This document shows, piece after piece, positions 54,118 to 61,409 of a stretch of 64,000 bases of DNA. The position numbers and the translations under genes are program-made. Each line of letters opens with the position of its first letter. The first letter of the stretch is position 1. The notes below the pieces were generated by a model, which was given only the letters and a program-made list of their open reading frames with translations, was not told the origin of the DNA and made no database searches. Source of the stretch: an uncultured Atopobiaceae bacterium (GTDB lineage Bacteria; Actinomycetota; Coriobacteriia; Coriobacteriales; Atopobiaceae); contig CANQOF010000010.1 in assembly GCA_947625405.1 (NCBI GenBank), positions 1 to 64,000 on the forward strand, given 5' to 3'.

Positions 54118-54306
54118 TTAATGATGCCTTACCATACTAAAGTCATTTGAAGTTATTATTGTCGTACCGGCGGCGATGACCTCCGGAGTGGTGATGCCGA
54201 GCACCCGCTGGAGATCGTCCACGTCGTGCTGGAAGTTCGCGATGAATTCGATGTCTTGGGCCTTGACGAGGTCTTCGGCCTTAATAGTGTTATCCAAAAC
54301 AGCCAT
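54118..54306 (-). pseudogene. Phage major capsid protein, N-terminal fragment
   Basis: MAVLDNTIKAEDLVKAQDIE then FIANFQHDVDDLQRVLGI and PEVIAAGTTI is the start of a siphophage-type capsid protein of about 300 residues. Only about 50 capsid residues remain before unrelated sequence and a stop. GGAGG precedes the ATG, and the gene follows the scaffold gene by 9 bp as in intact head modules. It was truncated on the side facing the CRISPR array. Confidence 0.78.
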
Positions 54307-54315
54307 GATGGCCTC

Positions 54316-54861
54316 CTAATTGAACGCGTCGATGTTGCGGGCGATTTCCCGCACTCGCTCTGTCGGGTTCTTGATGGCGAGGATTTCCTCCTTGGACTTG
54401 CCGGGCGCCTTTTGGTGGCCGCCGTCCTTGACCTCGGGCCAACGCGTCTTGGAGGTCTCGGCGAGGAGCTTGGCGTTCGCCTCGATCTCCTCCTCGGTGT
54501 CGCCCTGCATGCGGACGAGCACCTCGGCGCTCACGTTGGCCTTCTTCGCGATCTCGCGGGCAAGCGTCTCGCGCTCGCGCTCGGCCTTCATGCGCTCGAG
54601 CTCTCCCTTGAGGGCGTCGAGCTGCTCGGAGGCCGATTGCTCCTTGGCCGCGTCATCCTTGGCCTTGGTCTCGTAGCCGTCGAGCTGCTTCTGCAGCGCG
54701 TCGAGGTCGGCCTTGAGCTGCTTGTTCTCCCTGTTGGAGTCCTTCGCGCGCTTCTCCCACTTGCGCGATGCGGCCTTCCAGTCGGCTTCCTCGCCCTGCG
54801 GCTCGTCCGCCTCCGGCGCCCTAGCGCTGGTGGTCTCGTCGATCGTGGCCTCGTCCGGCAT
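54316..54861 (-). CDS. Phage capsid scaffolding protein
   Basis: 181 residues, highly charged, with a long coiled coil (about 25-110, heptads in KDSNRENKQLKADLDALQKQ). The C-terminal SKEEILAIKNPTERVREIAR N is typical of DUF4355/Gp20-type scaffolds that guide capsid assembly. ATG at 54861 has GAGGA 4 bp upstream. An ATG at 54903 is possible. Intact, but its capsid partner is truncated. Confidence 0.82.
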   Translation of the reverse strand: MPDEATIDETTSARAPEADEPQGEEADWKAASRKWEKRAKDSNRENKQLKADLDALQKQLDGYETKAKDDAAKEQSASEQLDALKGELERMKAERERETLAREIAKKANVSAEVLVRMQGDTEEEIEANAKLLAETSKTRWPEVKDGGHQKAPGKSKEEILAIKNPTERVREIARNIDAFN

Positions 54862-54949
54862 TCGATCCTCGCTTTCCGGGCCATGCGGCCCACTCGTCCC
54901 CATGCGGGGATGTGCAAAGAGAAAGCCCCATGCGGGGCTAGTTAACGAT

Positions 54950-55036
54950 TGGTGGCCTCGAAAGGATTTGCACCTTCACGCCCTTGCGGGCACACGCTTC
55001 TGGGGCGTGCGCGTCTGCTGTTTCCGCCACGAGGCC
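54950..55036 (-). tRNA. tRNA-Leu (anticodon CAG), phage-borne and degenerate
   Basis: Acceptor arms GGCCTCG and CGAGGCC pair perfectly, followed by ACCA (CCA encoded). The anticodon stem CACGC/GCGTG encloses CCCAGAA (anticodon CAG), and a long variable arm GCCC-GCAA-GGGC is of class II Leu type. The D loop lacks the usual GG and the T loop reads TGCAAAT instead of TTCAAAT. Position 33 is C rather than U. Located between the scaffold and toxin genes of the phage relic. Confidence 0.75.
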
Positions 55037-55111
55037 GAATAGAAAAGCCCCTCGCGGGGCCCGATTCATGAAGCTGCCAGCAACAGCACCTACTCAGGCA
55101 GCGCAAAAATG

Positions 55112-55348
55112 TCATTCACCGTCGGAGTAGAACGTTTCGATTATTTCAAAGCCCTCGTCCGGTGTAGCGATCCTTGCCGTTTCATGCTTGGACAACACGA
55201 ATGCTGGAGCGCCAGTTGGTACGGGGACGCCATCGGCTAGTTTGGAATGCAGGCTCCAAACGTCATAGCCATTCCAGCTTCCTAGATGGCTCGACAGCAC
55301 GAACCCCGCAGATTCGGCAACTCTATGTAGAGATTCAAACTTAGGCAT
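55112..55348 (-). CDS. Small protein downstream of MuF toxin, candidate immunity protein
   Basis: 78 residues, acidic, no TM segment. MPKFESLHRVAESAGFVLSS, then GYDVWSLHSKLADGVP and ALPAFVLS-like PAFVLSKHETARIATPDE suggest a small alpha/beta fold. No known family recognised. It starts 7 bp after the stop of a MuF protein with a papain-like toxin domain, the usual place of an immunity gene. TATAAT at 55355-55360 lies so close that transcription would begin at or next to the ATG. Confidence 0.6.
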   Translation of the reverse strand: MPKFESLHRVAESAGFVLSSHLGSWNGYDVWSLHSKLADGVPVPTGAPAFVLSKHETARIATPDEGFEIIETFYSDGE

Positions 55349-55354
55349 AATTAA

Positions 55355-55360
55355 ATTATA
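55355..55360 (-). promoter_or_regulatory. -10 box of the candidate immunity gene
   Basis: TATAAT on the minus strand overlaps the toxin stop codon and ends 6 bp before the ATG at 55348. TTGAGG lies 19 bp further upstream. This arrangement predicts a leaderless mRNA. Confidence 0.5.
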
Positions 55361-56654
55361 CCCTATCCTCGCAGCATTCCCTCAAAAGGTCATCGGGCAT
55401 ATCGCAGCCATCAATCCGGAACACGGCAACGGCGCTCTTTCCCGTCTTCGCAAGTCGAAAATATGACTTGCAGCTCTGCCTTCCGTTCTGCGGGTCGCAG
55501 TAGGTGGTCTTTCCATCCACCCTATCTGCGACGAACACGTGGGCGCTCCCGCTCTCCCACTGGATGTAAACGACCGCCGTAGCATTGTCGCCGCAGCTCC
55601 GCATGAAACGCTCGACTTTTCCAAGTTGAGCGTTTCGCGTCGGCGCTCCGCAGTCCGTAAAATCGCTGAAATGAGCACCACCGTAAATCTCAGTCCAGCG
55701 GTTCTTAAAGTCATCATCCTTATCAAGTCCTTCTTGATCAAGCACGGCTGGCTTCGCCACGACGTCGAACCCACGCCTTCGCGCGAGATAGGTCGGCACG
55801 CATCTCTGGCAGTTGACCTGATATTCCAGACCCTTTTTGAAGTTTGGGTTCGCATTGGCAATGTCATCTTGCCGAGTATGTTGACCGGAGATTCGATGGT
55901 AATTGCCCGTCTCTCTTGGTCCCCTGGTGCGTGGCGTTGCCTTCTTTCTTGCCTTTGCCCGACTCGCCGATGCCGAAAGGCCCTCGGCGCTGAGCTCGCC
56001 GCTTGCCATGAGCTTCTGGTAACGGTCGTAATACTCTTCCGGATCGTAACCCTCGTAGCTCTCGCCGCCGAACTGCGGCACCACGCGGCAGTCGCAATGG
56101 GAGTGGTAGTGGTCGAGGTTCCCGGCACGCTCCGATGACCAATAGACGAAGCCTCGGCTCGCGAGCATGATGCAGAAGGGGCACGTCTCGGCGCCCGTGG
56201 GCACGCGCGCGAACCTCGGGTGGGCCCGGTCGGCGGCGCCGTTCGCAAACATGGTGGTACCGGCGGCGCGCTTCGCCTCGTAGTCGAGGCGCGCACGGAC
56301 GGCCCGGATGAAGGCGTCCATGTCATCCTTGCTCTGGGCCGCGGCCGCGTACATGGCCTTGCGCGTCCACTCCTCGGCTCGGTCGGGGTAGGCGAGGGCG
56401 CCCATCCCCTCCCCAAGCGCCTCCGACCTGAGCAGGTCGTATGAGGTGGCTGAGATCGATGCCGTCCGCTCGGAAACCGCTTGGAAGAGCGGCTCCAGCT
56501 CCTTGAGCGCGTCCTTCACAAGGTCGTGAGGGTTGGCGTAGTCGCCCGCATCGACGAGGCGTCGCAGTATCGCCTCGGCCGCGTTCTGGCCCGCGCCCGA
56601 GATCATGTTCACGGCGTCCGTGAGGGTCTTCAGGTACGCCATCGAGATGGCCAC
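55356..56654 (-). CDS. Phage MuF-type minor head protein with C-terminal papain-like toxin domain
   Basis: 432 residues. The N-terminal 280 or so form the MuF/minor capsid domain (EEWTRKAMYAAAAQSKDDMD, CPFCIMLASRGFVYWSS, HYHSHCDCRVVPQFGGESYE). From residue 281 a papain-fold toxin (Tox-PL-like) follows. Catalytic Cys is near 285 in NCQRCVPTYLARRRG, His near 372 in GSAHVFVADRVDG and Asp near 387 in YCDPQNG. MuF polymorphic toxins travel in the phage head. This one probably deamidates or cleaves a target protein. GTG at 56654 follows GGAGG by 6 bp, overlapping the portal relic's end. Confidence 0.82.
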   Translation of the reverse strand: MAISMAYLKTLTDAVNMISGAGQNAAEAILRRLVDAGDYANPHDLVKDALKELEPLFQAVSERTASISATSYDLLRSEALGEGMGALAYPDRAEEWTRKAMYAAAAQSKDDMDAFIRAVRARLDYEAKRAAGTTMFANGAADRAHPRFARVPTGAETCPFCIMLASRGFVYWSSERAGNLDHYHSHCDCRVVPQFGGESYEGYDPEEYYDRYQKLMASGELSAEGLSASASRAKARKKATPRTRGPRETGNYHRISGQHTRQDDIANANPNFKKGLEYQVNCQRCVPTYLARRRGFDVVAKPAVLDQEGLDKDDDFKNRWTEIYGGAHFSDFTDCGAPTRNAQLGKVERFMRSCGDNATAVVYIQWESGSAHVFVADRVDGKTTYCDPQNGRQSCKSYFRLAKTGKSAVAVFRIDGCDMPDDLLRECCEDRV

Positions 56655-56655
56655 G

Positions 56656-57033
56656 TCACGCCTCCGTCGGGGTTTGGGCCTGTGTCTGCGTCTGGGTGAT
56701 GGCCGCGAGCAGGTTGTTCGTGTCGGCCTTTGCCCTCGTACTTTGGAGGCGGCGGCGCTGGCCCTCGTCGAAGCCCAGCATCTCAAGGAAGACGTCGCTT
56801 TCGGCCACCCATGGCGCCACCGACGCGATCTTCACGGCGGCGTCGGCCTGCGATACCACGCTTGGCATGGACGGGTCGGCGAACTTCGCCACTACGGTTT
56901 TCTGCACGTCCGTGAGGCCATCGATCGAGCAATCGCCCTCAACGGCCATGGCCATGAGGGCGACGTTCCTCAGGCTCTCGCCGTTGGACTCGTTCAAGTC
57001 CTCGGCGGCGATGCAGATGTCCTCGCGGCTCGC
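56656..57033 (-). pseudogene. Phage portal protein, C-terminal fragment
   Basis: The frame from 57033 (after TAG at 57034) reads ASREDICIAAEDLNESNGES and continues through VVSQADAAVKIASVAPWVAE, MLGFDEGQRRRL to a Thr/Gln-rich end. This matches the C-terminus of SPP1-type portals. The first 300 or more residues are missing, replaced by the mosaic repeat that begins at 57098. Confidence 0.65.
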
Positions 57034-57097
57034 CTAGCGGGGTGCGGCGTATCTCTGTAGATTCGCTTGCAATCTCGCGCACGGTGCCGTGGAGGTT

Positions 57098-57320
57098 CTT
57101 ACGGTGTACTTCATGGCATGGGGTTGCTTGGGGTGTACGTTTTCCTACACCGCAAGCGGGTTCGCGGCGTTTTCCTACACCGCAAGCGTGCCCGTGGCAG
57201 CGAGCCCGTACACCCCAAGCCCACCCGCGGCTCGAAGTACACCGCAAAGAGACCTACGGCGCCGCCAGTACACCGCAAAGAGGCCTGCGGCACCGCCAGT
57301 ACACCGCAAGGCCAAGCGCG
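57098..57320. repeat. 223-bp mosaic repeat, copy B (right of phage relic)
   Basis: Direct repeat of 45918-46140, same length, about 98% identical. It truncates the phage portal gene. Frames through the repeat give Tyr-Thr-Ala-Ser or His-Arg-Lys strings with no family match. The sequence from 57321 to 57555 shows no gene. Confidence 0.9.
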
Positions 57321-57555
57321 GTGGGCTCACCGTGATGGTCTCGTTGATCGGCTTTTGGGAAGCATCTGCACCCAGCGCCAATCGACTTTCCCCGGTCCAG
57401 ATACCGTAAACACGTAGAGAGAACGACAGAATTACACGTAAATCCGTGCATATTTGAACGAAATTGCAGTAACGCAAGAACGCGAGCTTGCTCGACGCCG
57501 ATGTCTCCTTCCAAAGCTGGCTGCTGCCGCTCTCACAGCGGCGCATTGGATCGGC

Positions 57556-57590
57556 CGTAATTGTTGTGAAGCGCGCGTGCGACACTCGGA
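57556..57590 (+). repeat. Dispersed 35-bp element (CGTAATTGTTGTGAAG type), copy 2
   Basis: Nearly identical to 41248-41283. It lies 55 bp upstream of a small ORF with a good RBS. Confidence 0.65.
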
Positions 57591-57645
57591 TTGGCTGGAA
57601 ACGCTCGGTGACGCCGGGGTGACGTGCCCGTGGAAGGGATCAATC

Positions 57646-57804
57646 ATGGATGAGCGCGACGAGAAGAAGAGAAGTGAAAGCTGGGCGAGGTATAAGCAGC
57701 ACTCCCGCGACCTCAAGGAGGCCAAGGCGCGCGGCGACAAGGAAACAGTTCGCCGCATCCTCGAGGAGATCCTAGAGCAAGCCGCGCCTGCGAGCAATCA
57801 CTGA
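57646..57804 (+). CDS. Small charged helical protein
   Basis: 52 residues, MDERDEKKRSESWARYKQHS then LKEAKARGDKETVRRILEEI and a short tail. Predicted fully helical with alternating charges. GGAAGGGA lies about 6 bp before the ATG, which supports translation. No family recognised. It sits alone between repeat elements and hicAB. Confidence 0.5.
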   Translation: MDERDEKKRSESWARYKQHSRDLKEAKARGDKETVRRILEEILEQAAPASNH

Positions 57805-57943
57805 GCACGCTTCCGTTGATGAGGCCATTTCCGCTCGACGTTACCCTTCAGGCCATCTGAGCGCGCCTCGGTTCTCAGTCCGGCTCGCAGAATAAGGCCT
57901 TGTCTCGTTAAATGAACGGTATCAAATACGGTACTATTATGCT

Positions 57944-58198
57944 ATGAATGTGATGAAAGACATACTTGAAGTCATGCGTCGCAATCCTGCTGGAGTGCGC
58001 TTTAAGGATGCCGCGAAATGCGCCGTGCACTACTTCGGCGAGCCGCGCATCCACGGCTCCCACTATGTCTTCAGCATGCCGTAAGCTTCGGATCCTAGGG
58101 TGAATCTTCAAGATAGGCATGGGTATGCGCCGGCGTATCAGGTACGTCAGCCCCTCAGGGCAATCGAACGAATGGAAGATGAGCATGAGAAGCGCTAA
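57944..58198 (+). pseudogene. hicA: hicA-type toxin gene with in-frame stop
   Basis: The frame reads MNVMKDILEVMRRNPAGVRF, then HYFGEPRIHGSHYVFSMP, then TAA at 58082-58084, then ASDPRVNLQDRHGYAPAYQV and to TAA at 58196. HicA toxins have the GSHHVF active-site His followed by an intact PWP/DPRVN segment, so a premature stop removes the second half. The 46-residue product keeps the catalytic His but lacks the last strands, and is probably inactive. Confidence 0.82.
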
Positions 58199-58505
58199 GG
58201 AATACACATATCGCATCTTTTGGAGTTCCGAGGACGATGGCTTCGTTGCCATCGCCGATGAGTTCCCGTCTCTTTCAGCCGTCGAGGACGATCAGGCGAA
58301 GGCACTCGAGAGCATCGACGGACTCGTTCAGGATGTGCTCGCGGACATGGAAGAATCGGGCGAAACGCCTCCCGAGCCGTTGGGCGTGAGGCGCTATTCC
58401 GGCAAGATTTCCCTGCGTATGAGCCCAGAACAGCATCGTCGAATCTCGATGGAAGCCGCGGAGGCCGGCGTTTCGCTCAACAAGCTCATCCTCTCGCGGA
58501 TCTAG
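58185..58505 (+). CDS. hicB: HicB-family antitoxin
   Basis: 106 residues. The HicB partial RNase H-like fold (YRIFWSSEDDGFVAIADEFP SL, SIDGLVQDVLADMEESGE) is followed by a C-terminal ribbon-helix-helix (SGKISLRMSPEQHRRISMEA). The start at 58185 is set by GGAAG 6 bp upstream. ATG at 58179 or 58119 are poorer. It overlaps the end of the broken hicA by 14 bp. The antitoxin is intact while the toxin is interrupted. Confidence 0.88.
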   Translation: MRSAKEYTYRIFWSSEDDGFVAIADEFPSLSAVEDDQAKALESIDGLVQDVLADMEESGETPPEPLGVRRYSGKISLRMSPEQHRRISMEAAEAGVSLNKLILSRI

Positions 58506-58753
58506 GGAAACCCCGAGGATTTCGCACGTGTACTCGAGCTCGCCACGTGGCTTCTTCGAAGCGATGCTTCTGCGGACACTGCACGAAACTGTGCCAGCTA
58601 TGCACGAATGCGCGATTTTCACGTCGCTCGCGTGGATTCGCGCGACGAGGCCTCCACCGCGGCCAAGGGTGCGTATGATCCCAATCGAATTCGGCCAGCC
58701 GCCCGAAAGAGGCCGGGCGGCAGGGGCCGAAGCGCCATGAAAGGAGCGCGGCA

Positions 58754-59095
58754 ATGAACGAGAACCTTCAGAAGATGTTCGACGACATGCAGGACGACGA
58801 GGCGCTGCGCGCGGAGCTCCAGGCGCGCTACGACATCGTCGAGGAGGCCGACGAGGCCGACAAGCCTGAGGCGATCCGCGAGTTCCTCGTGTTCGCGCAG
58901 AGCAAGGGCTACGACCTTGGCGTCGCGGACGGCGCCGAGCTCTCCGACGACGAGCTCATGGCAGTCGTGGGCGGCGGCAACATCTTCACTGACATCTGGA
59001 GTGGCATCAAGAAGGGCTTCGACGATCTCGGCGACACCCTCTCGAAGGTCGGCCAGGACATCTACGGCGGCGTAAAGAAGCTCCTCAAGAAGTAG
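58754..59095 (+). CDS. Double-glycine leader peptide, Nif11-like bacteriocin/RiPP precursor
   Basis: 113 residues. A long acidic helical leader resembling Nif11-type leaders (AIREFLVFAQSKGYDLGVAD) ends in ELSDDELMAVVGGG at 73-75. A 38-residue basic amphipathic core follows (NIFTDIWSGIKKGFDDLGD... ending VKKLLKK). The core has no Cys, so an unmodified pore-forming bacteriocin is likely after cleavage by a C39-peptidase exporter. AAGGAG precedes ATG by 7 bp. No exporter or modification enzyme is in the window. The 248 bp upstream hold no gene. Confidence 0.78.
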   Translation: MNENLQKMFDDMQDDEALRAELQARYDIVEEADEADKPEAIREFLVFAQSKGYDLGVADGAELSDDELMAVVGGGNIFTDIWSGIKKGFDDLGDTLSKVGQDIYGGVKKLLKK

Positions 59096-59129
59096 CGCGA
59101 TCCACGCCAGCGCATCCGCAACACTGCAA

Positions 59130-59159
59130 AAAGGCGCACGCCCTCCCGCGTGCGCCTTT
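59130..59159 (+). terminator. Rho-independent terminator after bacteriocin-like gene
   Basis: AAAGGCGCACG and CGTGCGCCTTT form a perfect 11-bp stem with an 8-nt loop, followed by CTTCTT. It ends 21 bp before the next start. Confidence 0.85.
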
Positions 59160-59179
59160 CTTCAATTGGAGGGAAACCC

Positions 59180-59359
59180 ATGAGCGATATCACGCACATC
59201 GATTCCGCCGACCCCGAGGACGAGCAGCTCGAGGATGAGGAGCTCGATCAGGCGACGGGCGGCGACGCCTCGAACTTCCACTTCTTTGATCCCGTCATCA
59301 CCCCGGACATGATCGAGGAGATGCGGGAACGGGGCGATCTTACGGGCCAGTCGCAATAG
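59180..59359 (+). CDS. Second short double-glycine peptide precursor
   Basis: 59 residues, strongly acidic. The leader MSDITHIDSADPEDEQLEDE ends ELDQATGG at 27-28, the same ELxxxxGG logic as the preceding gene. A 31-residue tail is rich in aromatic and acidic residues (ASNFHFFDPVITPDMIEEM). GGAGGG 5 bp upstream supports ATG 59180. It may be a second peptide or an accessory peptide. No maturation genes nearby. Confidence 0.65.
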   Translation: MSDITHIDSADPEDEQLEDEELDQATGGDASNFHFFDPVITPDMIEEMRERGDLTGQSQ

Positions 59360-59498
59360 CCGAACCTGCGAAACCTTCCCTCCTTGGCACCTATCACGCG
59401 TTGCGAATGAGCGCCGAGCAGGGTCTTCTTGCGTAAGCGGCCTGCGAGCGGGAACAAGAACGATGAGGCAGGGTTTAGATCGAGATCCGAGGTTCCGC

Positions 59499-60332
59499 AT
59501 GAAGAATTCGACACTCCTCAAGATCGCCGGGGCGGCCGGGGCGCTCGCGGGTGGCTACCTCTTCTCGATCGCGCCGCGCACGGGCAAGCGCGCCGAGATG
59601 GAGCCGTTCTTCAAGACGCTCATCGCGCACCGAGGCTTCTTCAACAACGTCGACATCCCCGAGAACTCGATCCCCGCGTTCCAGCGCGCGGTCGATCGCG
59701 GATTCGGCATCGAACTCGACATCCAGATGACGACGGATGGCCGGTTGATGGTCTTCCACGACGAATCGGTGGAGCGGATGTGCGGCGTCGACCGCGCGCT
59801 CACGAAGATGAGCTCGGACGAGGCGCGGGCGCTCAAGCTGGGGAACACCGACGCGCGGATCCCGTTCTTCGAGGACGTGCTCGCCACCATCGGCGGCAAG
59901 GTGCCGCTCATCGTGGAGATGAAGACCGAGGGCCCCTCCATCGAGGCCACGGCGAAGACGGTAGAGCTGCTCAAGACCTATGACGGGTCGTACGTGATGG
60001 AATCGTTCGACCCGCGCATCTGCGCGTGGCTGAAGGATCACGCGCCCGAGATCGTGCGCGGCCAGCTCGCCATGGATTTCATGCGAGAGCCGTCTGGCCT
60101 CCCCGGCCCGCTGCGCTTTCTGCTCTCGAACCTCATGGCGAACTTCCTCTCCCGTCCGGACTTCATCGCCTACAACCACCTTGACGCAAACCAGCCGTCG
60201 TTCGCGCTCTGCCGCACGCTCTTCCACCCCGTGTGCGTCGCCTGGACGATCAAGAGCAAGGAGGAGCTCGAGAAGGCCAGGCAGGTCTTCGACGTCATCA
60301 TCTTCGACAGCTTCGACCCCGAGGCCGAGTAG
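59499..60332 (+). CDS. Glycerophosphodiester phosphodiesterase
   Basis: 277 residues. An N-terminal hydrophobic anchor (LLKIAGAAGALAGGYLFSI) leads to a GDPD TIM barrel. The motifs are LIAHRGFFNNVDIPENS (catalytic HR), ELDIQMTTDGRLMVFHDE (ExD and catalytic His) and LIVEMKTEG. It hydrolyses glycerophosphodiesters to glycerol-3-phosphate, probably at the outer membrane face. ATG 59499 is preferred over 59463 because of GAGG 7 bp upstream. The link with the TagF-like locus at 20-25 kb is only thematic. Confidence 0.92.
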   Translation: MKNSTLLKIAGAAGALAGGYLFSIAPRTGKRAEMEPFFKTLIAHRGFFNNVDIPENSIPAFQRAVDRGFGIELDIQMTTDGRLMVFHDESVERMCGVDRALTKMSSDEARALKLGNTDARIPFFEDVLATIGGKVPLIVEMKTEGPSIEATAKTVELLKTYDGSYVMESFDPRICAWLKDHAPEIVRGQLAMDFMREPSGLPGPLRFLLSNLMANFLSRPDFIAYNHLDANQPSFALCRTLFHPVCVAWTIKSKEELEKARQVFDVIIFDSFDPEAE

Positions 60333-60416
60333 ATCGAATTCCGGCCGTTCCCCCTGAGGACTGGAAGCGTCGCTGGGAAATAATCGTCAGGAAACTTCCG
60401 CGAAGTCTGGCAGTGT

Positions 60417-60767
60417 TCAGAGGGAATGCCCTGCCTCTTCGAGTCCTGCGAGTACTTTCCGAATATCTCTGCCGCTCAAGGTACCTATAATTTGCTTTAT
60501 CTCTGAAATTGGGATTTTCACGATTTTCGAACAACGCACTGTGGAAGGTGAGAGCAGACCCTCGGCCTTCCAGTCTTCCAATGCCACTTCCCCTGGGAAT
60601 TCGGGCCGGGGTATGTGACTCGTTATCTTGGCCATGATCACGAAAAGATAATCACTGTCCATACCGATGACAACCGCAGGGCGTGGCTTCGATACCTCGG
60701 GCTTGTCCTCGAAGGCGAATCGAACGATCGCAACGTCGAAGAGGTCAATCGCTGAATGCGGCGTCAT
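60417..60767 (-). CDS. PemK/MazF-like toxin
   Basis: 116 residues. The start LFDVAIVRFAFEDKPEVSKP RPAVVIG matches the first strands of the PemK/MazF barrel with the RPA(V/M)VI motif, and TVRCSKIVKIPISEIKQIIG matches the C-terminal strand. ATG at 60767 has GGAGG 9 bp upstream. The ATG at 60788 is less likely. It overlaps the upstream antitoxin gene by 23 bp, so the two form one operon. Confidence 0.8.
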   Translation of the reverse strand: MTPHSAIDLFDVAIVRFAFEDKPEVSKPRPAVVIGMDSDYLFVIMAKITSHIPRPEFPGEVALEDWKAEGLLSPSTVRCSKIVKIPISEIKQIIGTLSGRDIRKVLAGLEEAGHSL

Positions 60768-61035
60768 AGATATCATCCTCCGGGTCATCCCAGTCTGCGG
60801 GCACCACGACGCCAGCCGAAGTTATCCTTGGAATGTAGACCTGCGAAGGTTTCACGTAGCCCAGTTGATGGCTATTGATGAGCGGAAATGGTATGCCATT
60901 CGCGCGAATTGCCTGGCGGAGAAAGAGGTTGATCGCAGTTGACATATCCAATCCCAATTCATCGAATACGCGTTTGGCCTGCTCTTTGACCTCTGGATCA
61001 ACTTTGAGATTGATCGTGGATGTAGCTGCTGCCAT
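60745..61035 (-). CDS. RelB/DinJ-family antitoxin
   Basis: 96 residues. A ribbon-helix-helix starts STINLKVDPEVKEQAKRVFD, followed by the DinJ signature LGLDMSTAINLFLRQAIRAN GIPF. AAGGA 7 bp before the ATG. The gene downstream and overlapping is PemK-like rather than the usual RelE/YafQ, an exchanged pair. Confidence 0.9.
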   Translation of the reverse strand: MAAATSTINLKVDPEVKEQAKRVFDELGLDMSTAINLFLRQAIRANGIPFPLINSHQLGYVKPSQVYIPRITSAGVVVPADWDDPEDDIYDAAFSD

Positions 61036-61210
61036 TATATATCCTTCTTCATCATGTCATATGTATGTTGTAGTTATCTTACCCTCCTTAAGACCATCCC
61101 ACAGGCGCATGAACCTCTTTTCCTTCGCATCTTCATAATGAATTGCGACGTGTGGCGGGGTTTCGCGCGTACGATGTGCGGGTGGGGAGAGCTCGCAGGA
61201 GAGGATTGAT

Positions 61211-61405
61211 ATGCCGCTGGAGCTTAAGAGGGACGATCTCTTCGATCTGCCGGATCCGAATTCCGAGGAGTACCGCGTGCCGAGGGTGACCATCACGGTG
61301 GATGGCCTGGTGTTCGAGGGCCTCGACGATGCGATGGGGGAGGAGCTCGAGGAGGAGGTCGTTGAGGAGATCGACGATGCTTCCGCTGACGACGAGGAGG
61401 CATAG
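61211..61405 (+). CDS. Small acidic protein
   Basis: 64 residues, with more than a third Asp or Glu, ending in a run of Glu and Asp. GGAGAGG lies about 7 bp upstream. No known family. The stop is 4 bp before the GH5 gene, suggesting cotranscription and possible translational coupling through GAGGAGG, which serves as the next RBS. Confidence 0.6.
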   Translation: MPLELKRDDLFDLPDPNSEEYRVPRVTITVDGLVFEGLDDAMGEELEEEVVEEIDDASADDEEA

Positions 61406-61409
61406 GGGC

